64,000 nucleotides of DNA, taken from positions 12,015,501-12,079,500 of the forward strand of contig NC_134373.1 of assembly GCF_035582795.1 (NCBI RefSeq), read 5' to 3'. Within the stretch, counting starts at the first letter, position 1; each line of letters begins with the position of its first letter. This document shows, piece after piece, positions 13,561 to 44,406 of the stretch. The notes below the pieces were generated by a model. That model did not search any database. It was not told where the DNA came from and worked only from the letters and a program-made list of their open reading frames with translations. This stretch comes from Mycteria americana. Taxonomy: Eukaryota; Chordata; Aves; Ciconiiformes; Ciconiidae. The translations under genes were made by a program, and so were the position numbers.

Positions 13561-16500
13561 ATGAGCTGGGTGGGGTGCAGCCAGCTCCGCTCCCCCGGAG
13601 CATCTTGCCAGCAGTCCCCGTGGTGATGCACATCTTTTCACGCCATCTGGGTTTATCTGTGTAAATGTAGTGGTTCCCTCCCACCGTGCTTTTCAGGCTG
13701 GTTCATAAGGGACAGTGTCTTCTAGTGGCCTTCACACAAGAGTAAGAAGCTATTATGTATATGAAGGTACAGGCACTTCAGTGTTTCTCTGTTACCTTCA
13801 GGCTAGAGAAGAGAATTAACGGCACTCTTCCAGTACCTGGCTACAAGCTGTCTTCTTCCCATTTGAGACACCAAAAGATGATGGCACTTCCAGTATACTG
13901 TGTGGACAGTCAAAATGCAATCATCAAACGTTGCTGTTTCCTCAAAACTTGCTTCTCACAGATACTGGTCTCTTCCTGAGGGCTGGTCCCACTGGAATCT
14001 GGATGCTCTGCTATGTTTGCCAAATTGCTTGACCTTTGTTTCATCTTGTCACGGTAACTGGCCCAGTACCAACAGATGAACTGCTAGATATTAGGATAAA
14101 GCATATATATGTATACTTGCCACAAGATGGGGGCATAACTGGATGACAGCACTTCAGGCACATCAAGTCTATTCAATATTCTAGTGAGGGCTTGAAAGAG
14201 GGAATGGAAGCTATGCTTCTAAAACTGGCAGATGACACCAAACTGGCCAAAACTGCTAGCAGGTGGAAGAAGGAATTCAGAATCATCTTATATTCATCCA
14301 TATAAGAAATAATCTAAGATCAAGGAGGTGAGATTTAATAACAAAAAGCAAAAAATACTACATATTCGAATTTGAAATCAAGTATATGAATTCGAAATAG
14401 CCAAAATAATCAGAAAGTGGTCGCATGCGGATAGCAAATCAAAGCTAAATGTCTATCAGTAGCAACATGCTGCTGCAGAGGAAGTAAATCTAATTCTAGG
14501 CCATTAAAAGTGGCATTGCATATAAAACCTGGAAAGCAATCGTTTCACTTTACTTGGCCCAGTCAAAACCACTGGTGGAGTACATGATGATGGAGTTCAT
14601 TTTGGGACTCTAAAGTTCAACAAAGACACGGATAAACTCGACATAGTCTCGAAGAGAGCAGGAGGAATGCTCACAGGGTTATGAAACGTGACCTAGGTGG
14701 GAATGTAAACAGAAATTGTTTATCTGTTCTGCAATCACTGTCCTTATGCAGCTTCTGCATTTCATTTGGAAACTGTGAACTTTTTTCCCCGGTTCTGTTG
14801 ATGTCATATTTCAACATCACTGTCTACAGTATACATCATAGCTGAACGGGAGTGATTCTGTCCACATGCAAAGCCCTGGAAACTCTCGCTCATAGTCAAG
14901 CATTGTGAATGAGCTAATTTTTTATTCTCTCAACTTTTAGTAGTAGTAAGCACAAACCTAAGTAAAACACCAAACAGTTCTGCTTGTAATATTTTACATA
15001 CCTACGTGTATTCAAATGTTCCTAAGCGGAACTGTCATTTTGAAGGTGCAAGAGGGTCTTCTGGTCCTTCTCTTAGTGTTATTAAACTCACGTTCTGCAT
15101 TTCTAGAAAGATGCACTTGCACAAACTCATAGGCTACAAAAGGAGATATTTACTGAGCTGCCCAGGGACATGTGAGGGTAAGGTCGAGGCAGACTAATTC
15201 CCTACTGCAAGAATTTAATGCATGTAACTATTTTAAGTAAATGTCACATGCTCGGGTTCACTATGAAGATCAATTTGCAGTAACTTTCTCTTGTTTCTTC
15301 AGCCTGACTTCCAAATTATGTTAGGCAGAACAGTTGCAATATTGCATTTCCTCTGTTATTAAACAGAACTGAGCTCAGAGGTTGCGATCCCAAGGAACAC
15401 TTTTAAACAGTAGTTTTGGACTATGCCATTTCCCACATAAAAGGGAGTTCTGTGTTGTGAGAGCAAGCAGGAATTGTGCTGTGATGAAGCAATGAGAAAA
15501 CTGCTTTCTGCTTGTGTCTCTCCCCCCACACTGCCAAATTTTGTATGCTGCCCCAGGTTCTTTGTGTCTGCCTGTCAAAGCCTCGAATATGTACTTTTGG
15601 CTCCTTACCAGTACCTCTATCGCATAGCTTCCACAGGATACAGAGAGGGTAGTAACTTAGTGGTTTACCGGTCCCGTTTTGCCTGCCCAAGTTCCCGTCC
15701 CTTTCCCCCACATACACATGTACATACACTTCACGGAGATTCCTGTATGGATTGGAAACAGATTGGATTTAAGAGCCCATAAGCTTTGCGGACCTGGAAT
15801 CATACCTAAGTTACAGACCTGTGAGGTCCTGCTTTACGTAACCGATTCAGGTCCAATTTCATGGCCAGATTAAGCTATTACTGCTGGCACTGCTGCTGAA
15901 AGAACTATCCAGCCACTTTGCCTGTCCTTGATTGACCCCATCTATTGTGCCAGTAGAAGTTTCTGGCACTGGTTCACTCAAAGAACTTCTGACTACACCC
16001 TTCCACTGATTCTTCCAAAAAGAACTTTTTATTTTTATTCTTTTTTTCCCTACACCCAGCGCTATAAAGAACTGCACAATGAGCTGACATTATGCAAAAA
16101 GCCACAAACCTGGTCTAAACTCCCGGTCCTTTGATTTACCCCAGGTCTGTGCTTAGCTTCATGTGCCAGGGACAGTTTACTGACATTTAAGTGTCTATTA
16201 AAGGTAAGGGCAAAAATTCTTAACTCAAAGAGAGGAAATATTTAACAACAGCAGCTATGTTTCAGCTCCGTAGAAACTTAATTAAAGTTTCTCACACAAT
16301 ATGAGCAAGAAAAAAATAGCATGAAGTAAAATCTCTTCCAGTGCCATTTTTGCTTCTGATGTGAAGAAGTAGTAAGGTAGAAAGGATCCTTTTTCTCACT
16401 GAAAAGCCAATGAGTTAAAAACCCACGCTTTGGATGATAAACTTTTCTGGAGGGGTTTGAATGAGAGCTGCTTTGTGTTTTGCAGCACCGTAGATATATG

Positions 16501-18970
16501 TGTAACCTGAACACAAACCAGCTTTGTCTGTCACTGCTGGTGAGGACAGGCTGACCAACCTAAATGACAGAGGGGATGGGGCAGTCATCCGTGCTCCTGC
16601 AGCACCGTGGGCTCCCCTGGGGGAGTCTGAGGATCCTTTTGCGGATTTTATCTCGAGAGGAACCAGGCTTCAGGCCCGCAGGAGGCCTGTGCCATAGCTG
16701 GCGCAGCACCACAGGGCTGGCAGGGGGAGGGTGGTTGGGTAAGGGCTGCACCAGCCCCAAGGAGAAGCAAAAGACACAGCCTTCCTGGAGGAGCGATCCT
16801 CCCCCAGCCTTCCAGAAGCTGAGGGTGGTGTCCAGGTGGTTTAGTGCTGATCGTGTTCTTCCGTAGCAGTTAAATCAATACATCCTGTATTGTTTTGGAA
16901 GTGGGACAGGGTACGAACAGAGCAGCTGGATTTCAGAACTGGCTGTGAGTGAGTAAGAACTGAGGTTTTAACCTCTTTTGGATTTACAGGCCCACCAAAA
17001 TCTTATGAAGGTGTAACAAGTCTAAGGCTTTGCACACAGGTTTACAGCCAAATCCTTTAATTATTGCTATGCCAGCACACCCAGTTCACTGGTGCTATAT
17101 GAAATATAAGAAAATTCTCTTGATTTTATATTGTAGCTCCTGATAAATCCACTTAAGTGTGAAATAGTAAATCTGCCCTTAATTCCTAGCTGCATCATTT
17201 GCAGTTCATGTAACTAGCAACTTAATCATCACCTATGCTTGTAGGTCATCTCTCCCAGCCTAAACGTATGGGTGTGAGACTTCACAATTTGGGGACACTT
17301 CAATGGCAAGTGTTATTCAAAACTCATTTATAAATAGGAATACAACTGTTTTATTTTTGCTTTACTCAGCTGCCAAAGGAGCATACTAAACTAGCTGCCC
17401 TATTCAGTCATCTGTAGGAACACAGCAGAATGTATTGTGTAAAAAATAACCTACTTTTAAACAGGGATATTCTTGCCTCATCTAAGATTGACTCTGTCTC
17501 TCTGCCCACTTAAAATGGTCCTTAAAATTCTTAAATGTTTTTAAAACAGTATAAACCTCATAATTACATTTAAGCTGAACCTTTTCTCATGGTGGTAGGA
17601 TTACAAAAACGGCATTTAGAAAAAAAAACAATAAAATTTCTTTTTGGTCATACAGCATGGTTCTTTCTGGTGTATGAGAAATGTCTTGCATGTCTCTGGT
17701 GTTAAATATTAATTTGGGCCACTCTTCCTGTCAAAGTTAGTAAATGCAAATCTCATTTCCAACAGCAGATACCAAGCAAGGTGTAAGGACTGTTATGTCT
17801 GTATTTCTGAGCCTACTAAGGAAACCAAATAAAGCAAAAAACCTCAGAGTTCCTTCAGACATCCATCATCTTGTGCTTCTCGACACTTGATCCTCCAGTT
17901 ATTCCCAATGCTAAAAGACATCAACTCTCAAAAAGGTAATTCCTGACCCACAGAAGCAAGGTGGAACAACAGGTACAGACCACACTCCCACGGCAAACAC
18001 AGAAGCCAGCAAGGAAGAGCGGCTCTAATGGAAGTGACAGAACACACAGATGAGATTAGTAATAAGGATTTGGGCTTTTTTTGCATTTCTGGCTTTGCTG
18101 TTTTCTCCTGCATTGGAGAACACGGGTTTGTACATGTTTCTGGTTTTCATTGAGTTCAATATGAAGAGCTCGCTACAGAACAGCCTATCTGAAAAACACC
18201 ATACCCTGATGTGATAAAGTAAGAGCTGCTCTGGTGAGTTTCGGTTATCCAAACTGGTGGTGGTGGTGTTTAATAATGAGTGGTTTTGCTAATGGCAAGG
18301 AGGATGTATATGTGGACTTACGTAGTTGAACTGTTGTTTTGTCCAGAAATCTTCTCCCCTTCCACACATTCGGCATTCAACTGCTTTATCTAAAAGTTTA
18401 ATTTACATCGGATGTAAAATTCTAGTTGCGTTTGAGTGGGAATGGGTTCATCCCATAGTTGAAGAGACGTTGTCGACAATGTATCCAAGCTGTTTTTCTA
18501 CTCTGATACAGCCCAGACCCATGTTCAAGTAAGAATGTGTAAATACGATGAAGTGAAAGAACTATGTCTCAGTTCAAGATTCCCAGTCAAGAGTTGAATG
18601 GCCCACCAGGTACTAAATTACAAAAAAAAAAAAAAACCAAAACCAAACCAAACTATTTTATGGAAATAGATTTTGCAGACTTACTTTTAAACAGCTTCTG
18701 TGTAACACATATTACCTATGAAATGTATGATGAGATGTATGATGTACGTTCTTCAGTTGCAGGATAGTTGTTAAAACACACTTTTGTTGAAGGAGGTGGT
18801 ATTTGAAAGGTGAATTATGAGACAGCATATAACAGTACGAGTTTCTTGTTTCAATTTTTAGCAAACCGATGCTCTGTGATTATAGCCAGGGCTACGGAGG
18901 CCCTGGCAAGTTTTAATGACCTTGATTATTCTGAACTTCAGCCTGCACCGAGCAGAAGCAGGCTAAGCCC
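13561..18970. other. Intergenic region between SF3B1 and COQ10B
   Basis: The two flanking genes are divergently transcribed but more than 6 kb apart. This stretch holds an ancient LINE fossil at about 14190-14700 and a GC-richer patch at 16560-16870 with a 100-codon plus-strand frame I do not recognise. The rest is AT-rich sequence with no supportable gene. Confidence 0.6.
14190..14700 (+). mobile_element. Ancient CR1/L3-like LINE fragment (reverse transcriptase region)
   Basis: AACTGGCAGATGACACCAAA resembles the CR1-clade reverse transcriptase FADDTKL segment. Downstream blocks appear in CR1 order: a counterpart of the GGTTCAACAAGGCCAAGTGC block (about 14333-14355), one of the CTGTACTCAGCACTGGTG...GAGTAC block (about 14548-14582), and one of the CAGTTTTGGGCCCC...GACAT block (about 14595-14645). 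The frame is riddled with stops and indels, so it is a long-dead insertion. Subfamily is uncertain; the comparison is by eye from memory of CR1-type consensus. Confidence 0.6.
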
Positions 18971-19557
18971 CAGATGGGTACACACTGGCGTCAGCAGCCC
19001 TCTGCTGAGGGAAGGGGAAGGGGGACGCGCGGGATAGGCGGTGAGGCCCTGCCTCCCTCCCGCCCGCCGGGTGCCGAGGGGCCCTTCCAGGCCGGCCCCA
19101 CCACGAAGGGTTCCTCCCGCCGCGCTCCTTCCGCCGCGGAGGCCGCGCTGCCGCCCCTCAGAGGCGGCCTGGCGGCGATCCCGGCCCCCTTCCTCCCGGG
19201 TCACGCGCGCTGCGGGACGGCGGGGGGAAGCGGGGGGATGCGGGGAAGGGGCGGGGCCGGGCCTGGCCGCCCCCGCTGCCGCCGCTGCCCCGTGAGGCGC
19301 TGGGGGGGCGCCCCGCGCGCACAAGCCCAATTATAGCCGTGCGCGGGGCTCGCGCGCCGCCGGGCCAATCAGGCGAAGGGCCTCCCCCCCCCCCCCCGCG
19401 CGCGCCCGAGCTGTCTCGTGACTGCGCGCGCCCCTCCGCCCGCGCCGGCCGGCGGCGATAGGCGGTTGGGCCGTGCGCGGGGGCGCGGCTCTGCGCTGGC
19501 GGCCGTTAGGCAGCGCGCGGGGGCGGGCGGGGCAGCCGTCGAGGAGCGGGGCTCGAG

Positions 19558-31314
<11,757 letters not shown>

Positions 31315-33567
31315 AGGGGAAAACTGTAACAACCTCTGTTATAAACTAGTTTGTACATTTCATTTGTACAAGAGGTGCCATGCTCCTCCTTTGGGGCATC
31401 TATTTCATATCTGAGCTTTGTGTGTGATTTCATACTGTACAAGACACACCTGTTCAGCCAGATGTATATAGAATGTTCAAGCTGCAATCAAGTGCAACTT
31501 CAAGTGTTACCAGCAACAGACAATTGGCAGCTACTGTAACACAAGACATCTCCGGCTGCTGTTTATTAACTTGCCGAACAGTTTGTGTAGTCACAGTCTA
31601 AGTTCTGCCTTATCCAAGCTTATGTGGTTTTTTTTTTCCAGCATTGTAACATATTAACTCAAGTTTAAGTTATTAGGAGCGTGAAGGTAACTTAACAGCA
31701 TCAACTCGGCCAAGTCTGGCTGAGCAAAGGGAAACTGACATTCTGGCTTCAGGGAGTATGGAACAGTGCGTCAGGCATCGAGTAGCAGGTGCTTTTAATC
31801 CAAATGAATGAGAAGGGTAAGTCAGGAGTCACCAGCTGCTGCTGAAGTCTGACCAGCAACTGCAATAGAAAAAACAACACAGCCTGAACACTTGTGAGTT
31901 TAACATAAGGAGTACTGTAATTTGAGTGCAGCAGTTTCGGCTATAGCCAGTGGTTCTTAGCTGCCTGGGCTCTAGACACTGCCGAATGTGTAGTATGTCT
32001 GGCAGGCTGAACCTGCCTCCCTGCCCCTCTTTCACTATTACATGTTGCACTTCGCTTATGGCAAACGCATCTCATCTAATGCACACGGTTCCCAGTTCCA
32101 ACACAACTTTAAACCAAGTAAATACACATGACCTCTTTGAGAACTAGGGCACAGGTGCACAACGTTCTGTACCACAGTGCTGTCCTCCATGGAAGGAGGG
32201 AACAAGATGCCCTCCACTTACTGCAGATGAGCACACCCAAGGCCAGCTGTCCTTAAAAAACATACACTACAGGGCTAAACCTTAGTTTTTAAGGGTTTTT
32301 TTCAGTACCATGCTACCATTTAATTACCAGTCCATTATGATGGTACTAGCTGTCTCAAATTAATTTTCAGTAGTTCTATTCCTTACATTAATATTCTTTC
32401 CAGTCTCTGATGAAATGTAAGTGAATAGGTTTGAGCAGACTTTAAATCCTGTCTCTATGCTGCCTTGCCTTACCCCATTTCCTTACTGAAATTGGGGGAA
32501 GCTTCAGGTCAGGTGCTGAAGCTGGTCCTTTCTCCAGAGTCCATAACCCACATGGTTACTACAGAACTGTGTATTAAATAACATAGGAAGGTATGTCTCA
32601 GGACAAAAGACGGCCCTGAAGTAGTTTCAGACCATTTAGATACTTTTCCAGAAAGAGCAACTGAAATTTCACACTTCCTGTCTGTGAAGGATAGTTCTTA
32701 CTAAAGGTAGGAAGCTGGCAAAGTGACAGCTGGATTAAGAGGTCACTTTTAAAGCACTAGGAAGTTGTAACTTTGTTTGTCAAGACAATCAGAGATAAAT
32801 ATACACAAGTTTGGGAACACCCTTGTTTTCAAGTTTGGAAAGCAGAAAAGACTACGCATCAGTGTTATTAGCTGTGTCAGGTCAAAGAACACAGTAGGTA
32901 GCAAACAAAGCTGTCATTATTCAGGGTAAAGAAGCACTTAGTGCAAAACAATTCAGACTAAATCCTGGAGCCCACTCCGAGAGGGTGGAAGTCTCAAGGC
33001 AAGGAGGTAACCACGTACTACACCTGAGCAAGAAGAGAAGTATGAAGAACCCCACAACCCTTCCTTAGCAAGGACGACTTACCTGTTTCATACCCTCGGG
33101 GCACCTTCCCTCCCCCGAGCTGTGAAAGATGCACTGGGCCCGTTCCAGCACGTGAAACAAGCAGTACAGACAGGGCAAAATAAAGTCAATGCACGTGCCT
33201 TATTTTCATAGCATTGTTTAATATTTCAAAGAACTGTAGTGTCAGTTCAGCCTAGGTATTTCTCACCAGAATTAAAGTCACTTGTATTTCTGAGAAACAG
33301 TCCAGACAAAGGAATGTTTCCTGGAGGGGAAGGGCCTGTCCTCTCCAAGCATAAGTGTCAGATTTCTAGTAAATCTTAGAAGCGGCAGGCTGTCAAGGTT
33401 CTCCCATGACTTTGTGTGCAGATGAATAAGGTGATACATTTCATAACTCTTGAGCAGTTTGTTTTATTACACAGAGGTCACATAACTGTATATTTGCCTA
33501 CTTTGTACACAATTTTCTAGTCTCACGCACAGCGGCTTCCAAGTTCTTCCTAGTACTGGCAAGCACC

Positions 33568-33573
33568 AATAAA
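33568..33573 (+). terminator. COQ10B: Candidate distal COQ10B poly(A) signal
   Basis: Canonical AATAAA 2.25 kb after the COQ10B stop. If used, it makes a long 3' UTR ending just short of the HSPD1 3' end. The nearer ATTAAA at 32573-32578 is an alternative. Confidence 0.4.
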
Positions 33574-33666
33574 TTCTGAAACAGAATATCAAGTGCCTTA
33601 ATTAAGTTTAAATCAGGACCTTGGTAGATGGATCTTGCACCCAGTTATCAGGAATGTACAAATGTC

Positions 33667-33672
33667 TTTATT
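33667..33672 (-). terminator. HSPD1: Candidate HSPD1 poly(A) signal
   Basis: AATAAA on the minus strand, 220 bases after the HSPD1 stop codon, the first canonical signal in the 3' UTR. A second one lies at 33463-33468. Confidence 0.6.
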
Positions 33673-33891
33673 CAAAAAATACAAAATAAATTATCTGTAG
33701 GCATGGACAATGACTGTAAACAATTACACGTGTGTTAAATGAAATCCAGTAACTGATGGTTACAGTGATTCTTTTAAACACCAGCCTCACTTCAGTCACT
33801 ATCCACCCTCTCGCACTGACATCTGAAGTTTTTAAAGTCAGAACTGTCAACCTTCAACAGCACAGCTCATGATGCATCCCTATCCCAGGAC

Positions 33892-42914
<9,023 letters not shown>

Positions 42915-43768
42915 TTACACAGCTACTTTTAGAATAAGAGAGGGAAAAAGGATTCAGGAAGTAAAGCAAGCGACCGTGAAGTTTTAGTTTTTCGACTGGT
43001 CGAAATGGAAACGCACAAGCAACTGCAACTAACGGGCCTGGGGAGCCCAGATCCTCACGGCAAGATCCGGGCCGCGGCAGCTCCTCGCTGAGCAGCCTCC
43101 ACCGACCCCGAGCTCCTCCCGCCGAGCCTCCTCCTCCCCGGCAGGAGGACGGGAGACCGCGAGGGCACCGCGGAACGCCAGCAGCCCCGCTCGCCAGGCG
43201 GCTCCCCCCGGTCCCGGCTCAGCGCGGGGGGCCGCGCACGCCAGCGGCGGCGCCGCTCCGACGGGCGCCCGGGCGAGGCTCCCGCGCCCGACGAGGGCAG
43301 CCCGCGCCGCGCGGCCAGACGAGGGGAGGCACAGAGCGGCGGCGGGGTCCCGGCGGGCCCGCAGGGCGGGCGGGACAGGGCCTCGGCCACATGTCCCCGG
43401 CGGTCGGGACACGCGCAGCAAGGTCAAGAGCCGCTCGCCCCCTGCCGCCAGCCCGGCCACGCTGCACCGCCGGGGCCCCGCCGCGCCGGCATCGCCCCCA
43501 CGCGGCTGGGGACGCGGGGGCCCCGCTCCAGCCGCCGCACCCGCCGGGCGGGCTCCCGACCGCCCTCTGCCCCCGCTGCGCGGGCGGCCGTTGGCGCCGC
43601 GCGCTCCGAACGGGCCTGGCCGTTAACGGCGCGGGCACCCCTCCCCCCCAACGGTAACCGTCAGCACAGGGGGAACGGGCAGGGGGCAGCACCCCGGCCC
43701 GCTGGCTGGCTGGCACCCTACCCCCTCCCCTCCCTGGGCCGGGCCAGCCGCCGCGCTCCCGCGCTCAC

Positions 43769-43860
43769 CTGCGAGCAGCGCGGGGGGAGCAGAGGCGCCT
43801 CCGCCGTCCGGACTCGGGGCTGAGCGGGCAGGTCTGCGCGCAGCAGCGGGAAGGCGCTCG
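43769..43860 (-). other. HSPD1: HSPD1 non-coding exon 1 (right end approximate)
   Basis: A good donor CGCAG|gtgagc marks the left end at 43769. The coding exon acceptor (tcttttag at 42869 and above) lies two bases before the ATG, so the 5' UTR must come from an upstream exon, as in human HSPD1. The transcription start cannot be read from sequence; 43860 is a guess. Confidence 0.65.
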
Positions 43861-44027
43861 GCACTCACTGCCTCTGCCCCGCCCCCAGCCAGGCACCGGC
43901 CCATGTGGGGCTCCGCACCGCCCGGCCCGGGAACCAGCATAGCCGCCGCGGCCCCGCCCCTGGCGGGAGGAGGGCGGCCGCGCCCGCCGACAGCCCTCCT
44001 GCAGGGCCGGGGCGCCGGCCGCGCTGC

Positions 44028-44037
44028 GCGCATGCGC
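44028..44037. promoter_or_regulatory. NRF-1-type palindromic site (HSPD1 side)
   Basis: GCGCATGCGC is the palindromic core of the nuclear respiratory factor 1 motif, common in promoters of nuclear genes for mitochondrial proteins. Confidence 0.7.
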
Positions 44038-44080
44038 GGCGAGCTCCGGCATGAACCACTCAGGTTCCGGGGCCCACCAA

Positions 44081-44098
44081 TTCCAGAACCTTCTAGAA
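44081..44098. promoter_or_regulatory. Heat shock element (four contiguous units)
   Basis: TTCcaGAAccTTCtaGAA: four perfectly alternating nGAAn/nTTCn pentamers with correct 5-base periodicity, the binding site expected for an HSF1 trimer. It overlaps the last base of a CCAAT box. It sits about 300 bases from the HSPE1 ATG and a few hundred bases from HSPD1 exon 1, so it can serve both directions. Confidence 0.92.
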
Positions 44099-44114
44099 CG
44101 CTCATGCTCGCCGC

Positions 44115-44135
44115 AGGTCAAAGTTGAGCTGACCT
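44115..44135. promoter_or_regulatory. AGGTCA inverted repeat with 9-base spacer
   Basis: AGGTCA (44115-44120) and TGACCT (44130-44135) are perfect nuclear-receptor half-sites in inverted orientation. A nine-base spacer is not a standard receptor dimer arrangement, so function is uncertain. Confidence 0.4.
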
Positions 44136-44136
44136 C

Positions 44137-44144
44137 ACTTCCGG
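44137..44144. promoter_or_regulatory. Ets/GABP (NRF-2)-type site
   Basis: ACTTCCGG matches the Ets core as bound by GABP/NRF-2, frequent in promoters of nuclear mitochondrial genes. It lies 38 bases from the heat shock element. Confidence 0.6.
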
Positions 44145-44323
44145 GCGGGTGTCCGACCCCGGGAGCCGGCGGGCGCCCGGCAGCGCGATTCGCGGCGCCG
44201 CCGGGGTGCCAGTCCCCGCCGGAAACGGGCCGTAGTCCCGGGGGCGAAAAATAAGCGGCCGAATTAAAGCTGAGCGGGGCCGGGGCCGGAGGTCGGGTTC
44301 CGCCCCGGGGCGGGGCGCCGGGC

Positions 44324-44333
44324 GCGCATGCGC
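44324..44333. promoter_or_regulatory. NRF-1-type palindromic site (HSPE1 side)
   Basis: A second GCGCATGCGC, embedded in GGCGCGCATGCGCAGG, 70 bases before the HSPE1 start codon. The first copy lies about 290 bases away, so the two sites flank the heat shock element. Confidence 0.72.
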
Positions 44334-44349
44334 AGGCCGCAACCTTTCT

Positions 44350-44355
44350 CACGTG
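44350..44355. promoter_or_regulatory. HSPE1: E-box CACGTG
   Basis: A canonical CACGTG 48 bases before the HSPE1 ATG, the type of site bound by USF or MYC/MAX. Single short motif, so functional weight is modest. Confidence 0.45.
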
Positions 44356-44403
44356 TGCGCGGGGCGGCCCGGTCACTCGGTGGCGGGGAGCGCAGGAGCC
44401 GTC

Positions 44404-44406
44404 ATG
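44404..44406 (+). CDS. HSPE1: HSPE1 coding exon 1 (start codon only)
   Basis: The coding part is just ATG, followed at once by the donor gtgagt. The join to exon 2 gives MAGKAFRKF. The same arrangement is known in human HSPE1. Confidence 0.93.

Larger units (their letters stand above)
31315..33891. other. Convergent 3' region between COQ10B and HSPD1
   Basis: Both genes end into this 2.6 kb. On the plus strand, poly(A) signal candidates for COQ10B are ATTAAA at 32573-32578 and AATAAA at 33568-33573. On the minus strand, candidates for HSPD1 are at 33667-33672 and 33463-33468. Frames within it have no recognisable product; most of it is probably 3' UTR. Confidence 0.6.
43861..44403. promoter_or_regulatory. 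Bidirectional HSPD1/HSPE1 promoter core
   Basis: The stretch between HSPD1 exon 1 (minus) and the HSPE1 start codon (plus) is about 540 bases and must drive both genes. Visible sites in order: NRF-1-type GCGCATGCGC (44028-44037), CCAAT (44077-44081), a four-unit heat shock element (44081-44098), AGGTCA and TGACCT as an inverted repeat (44115-44135), Ets/GABP-type ACTTCCGG (44137-44144), a second NRF-1-type site (44324-44333) and an E-box (44350-44355). The shared promoter is established for mammals; the sites are read here by eye. Confidence 0.85.

Noticed and set aside
12421-13641. Open frames of up to 239 codons around SF3B1 exon 1
   Set aside because: CpG-island artefact; only the 28-base SF3B1 exon 1 is supported by homology.
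18722-18745. ATGATGAGATGTATGATGTA as a snoRNA C box or repeat
   Set aside because: No D box at a usable distance; short local duplication only.
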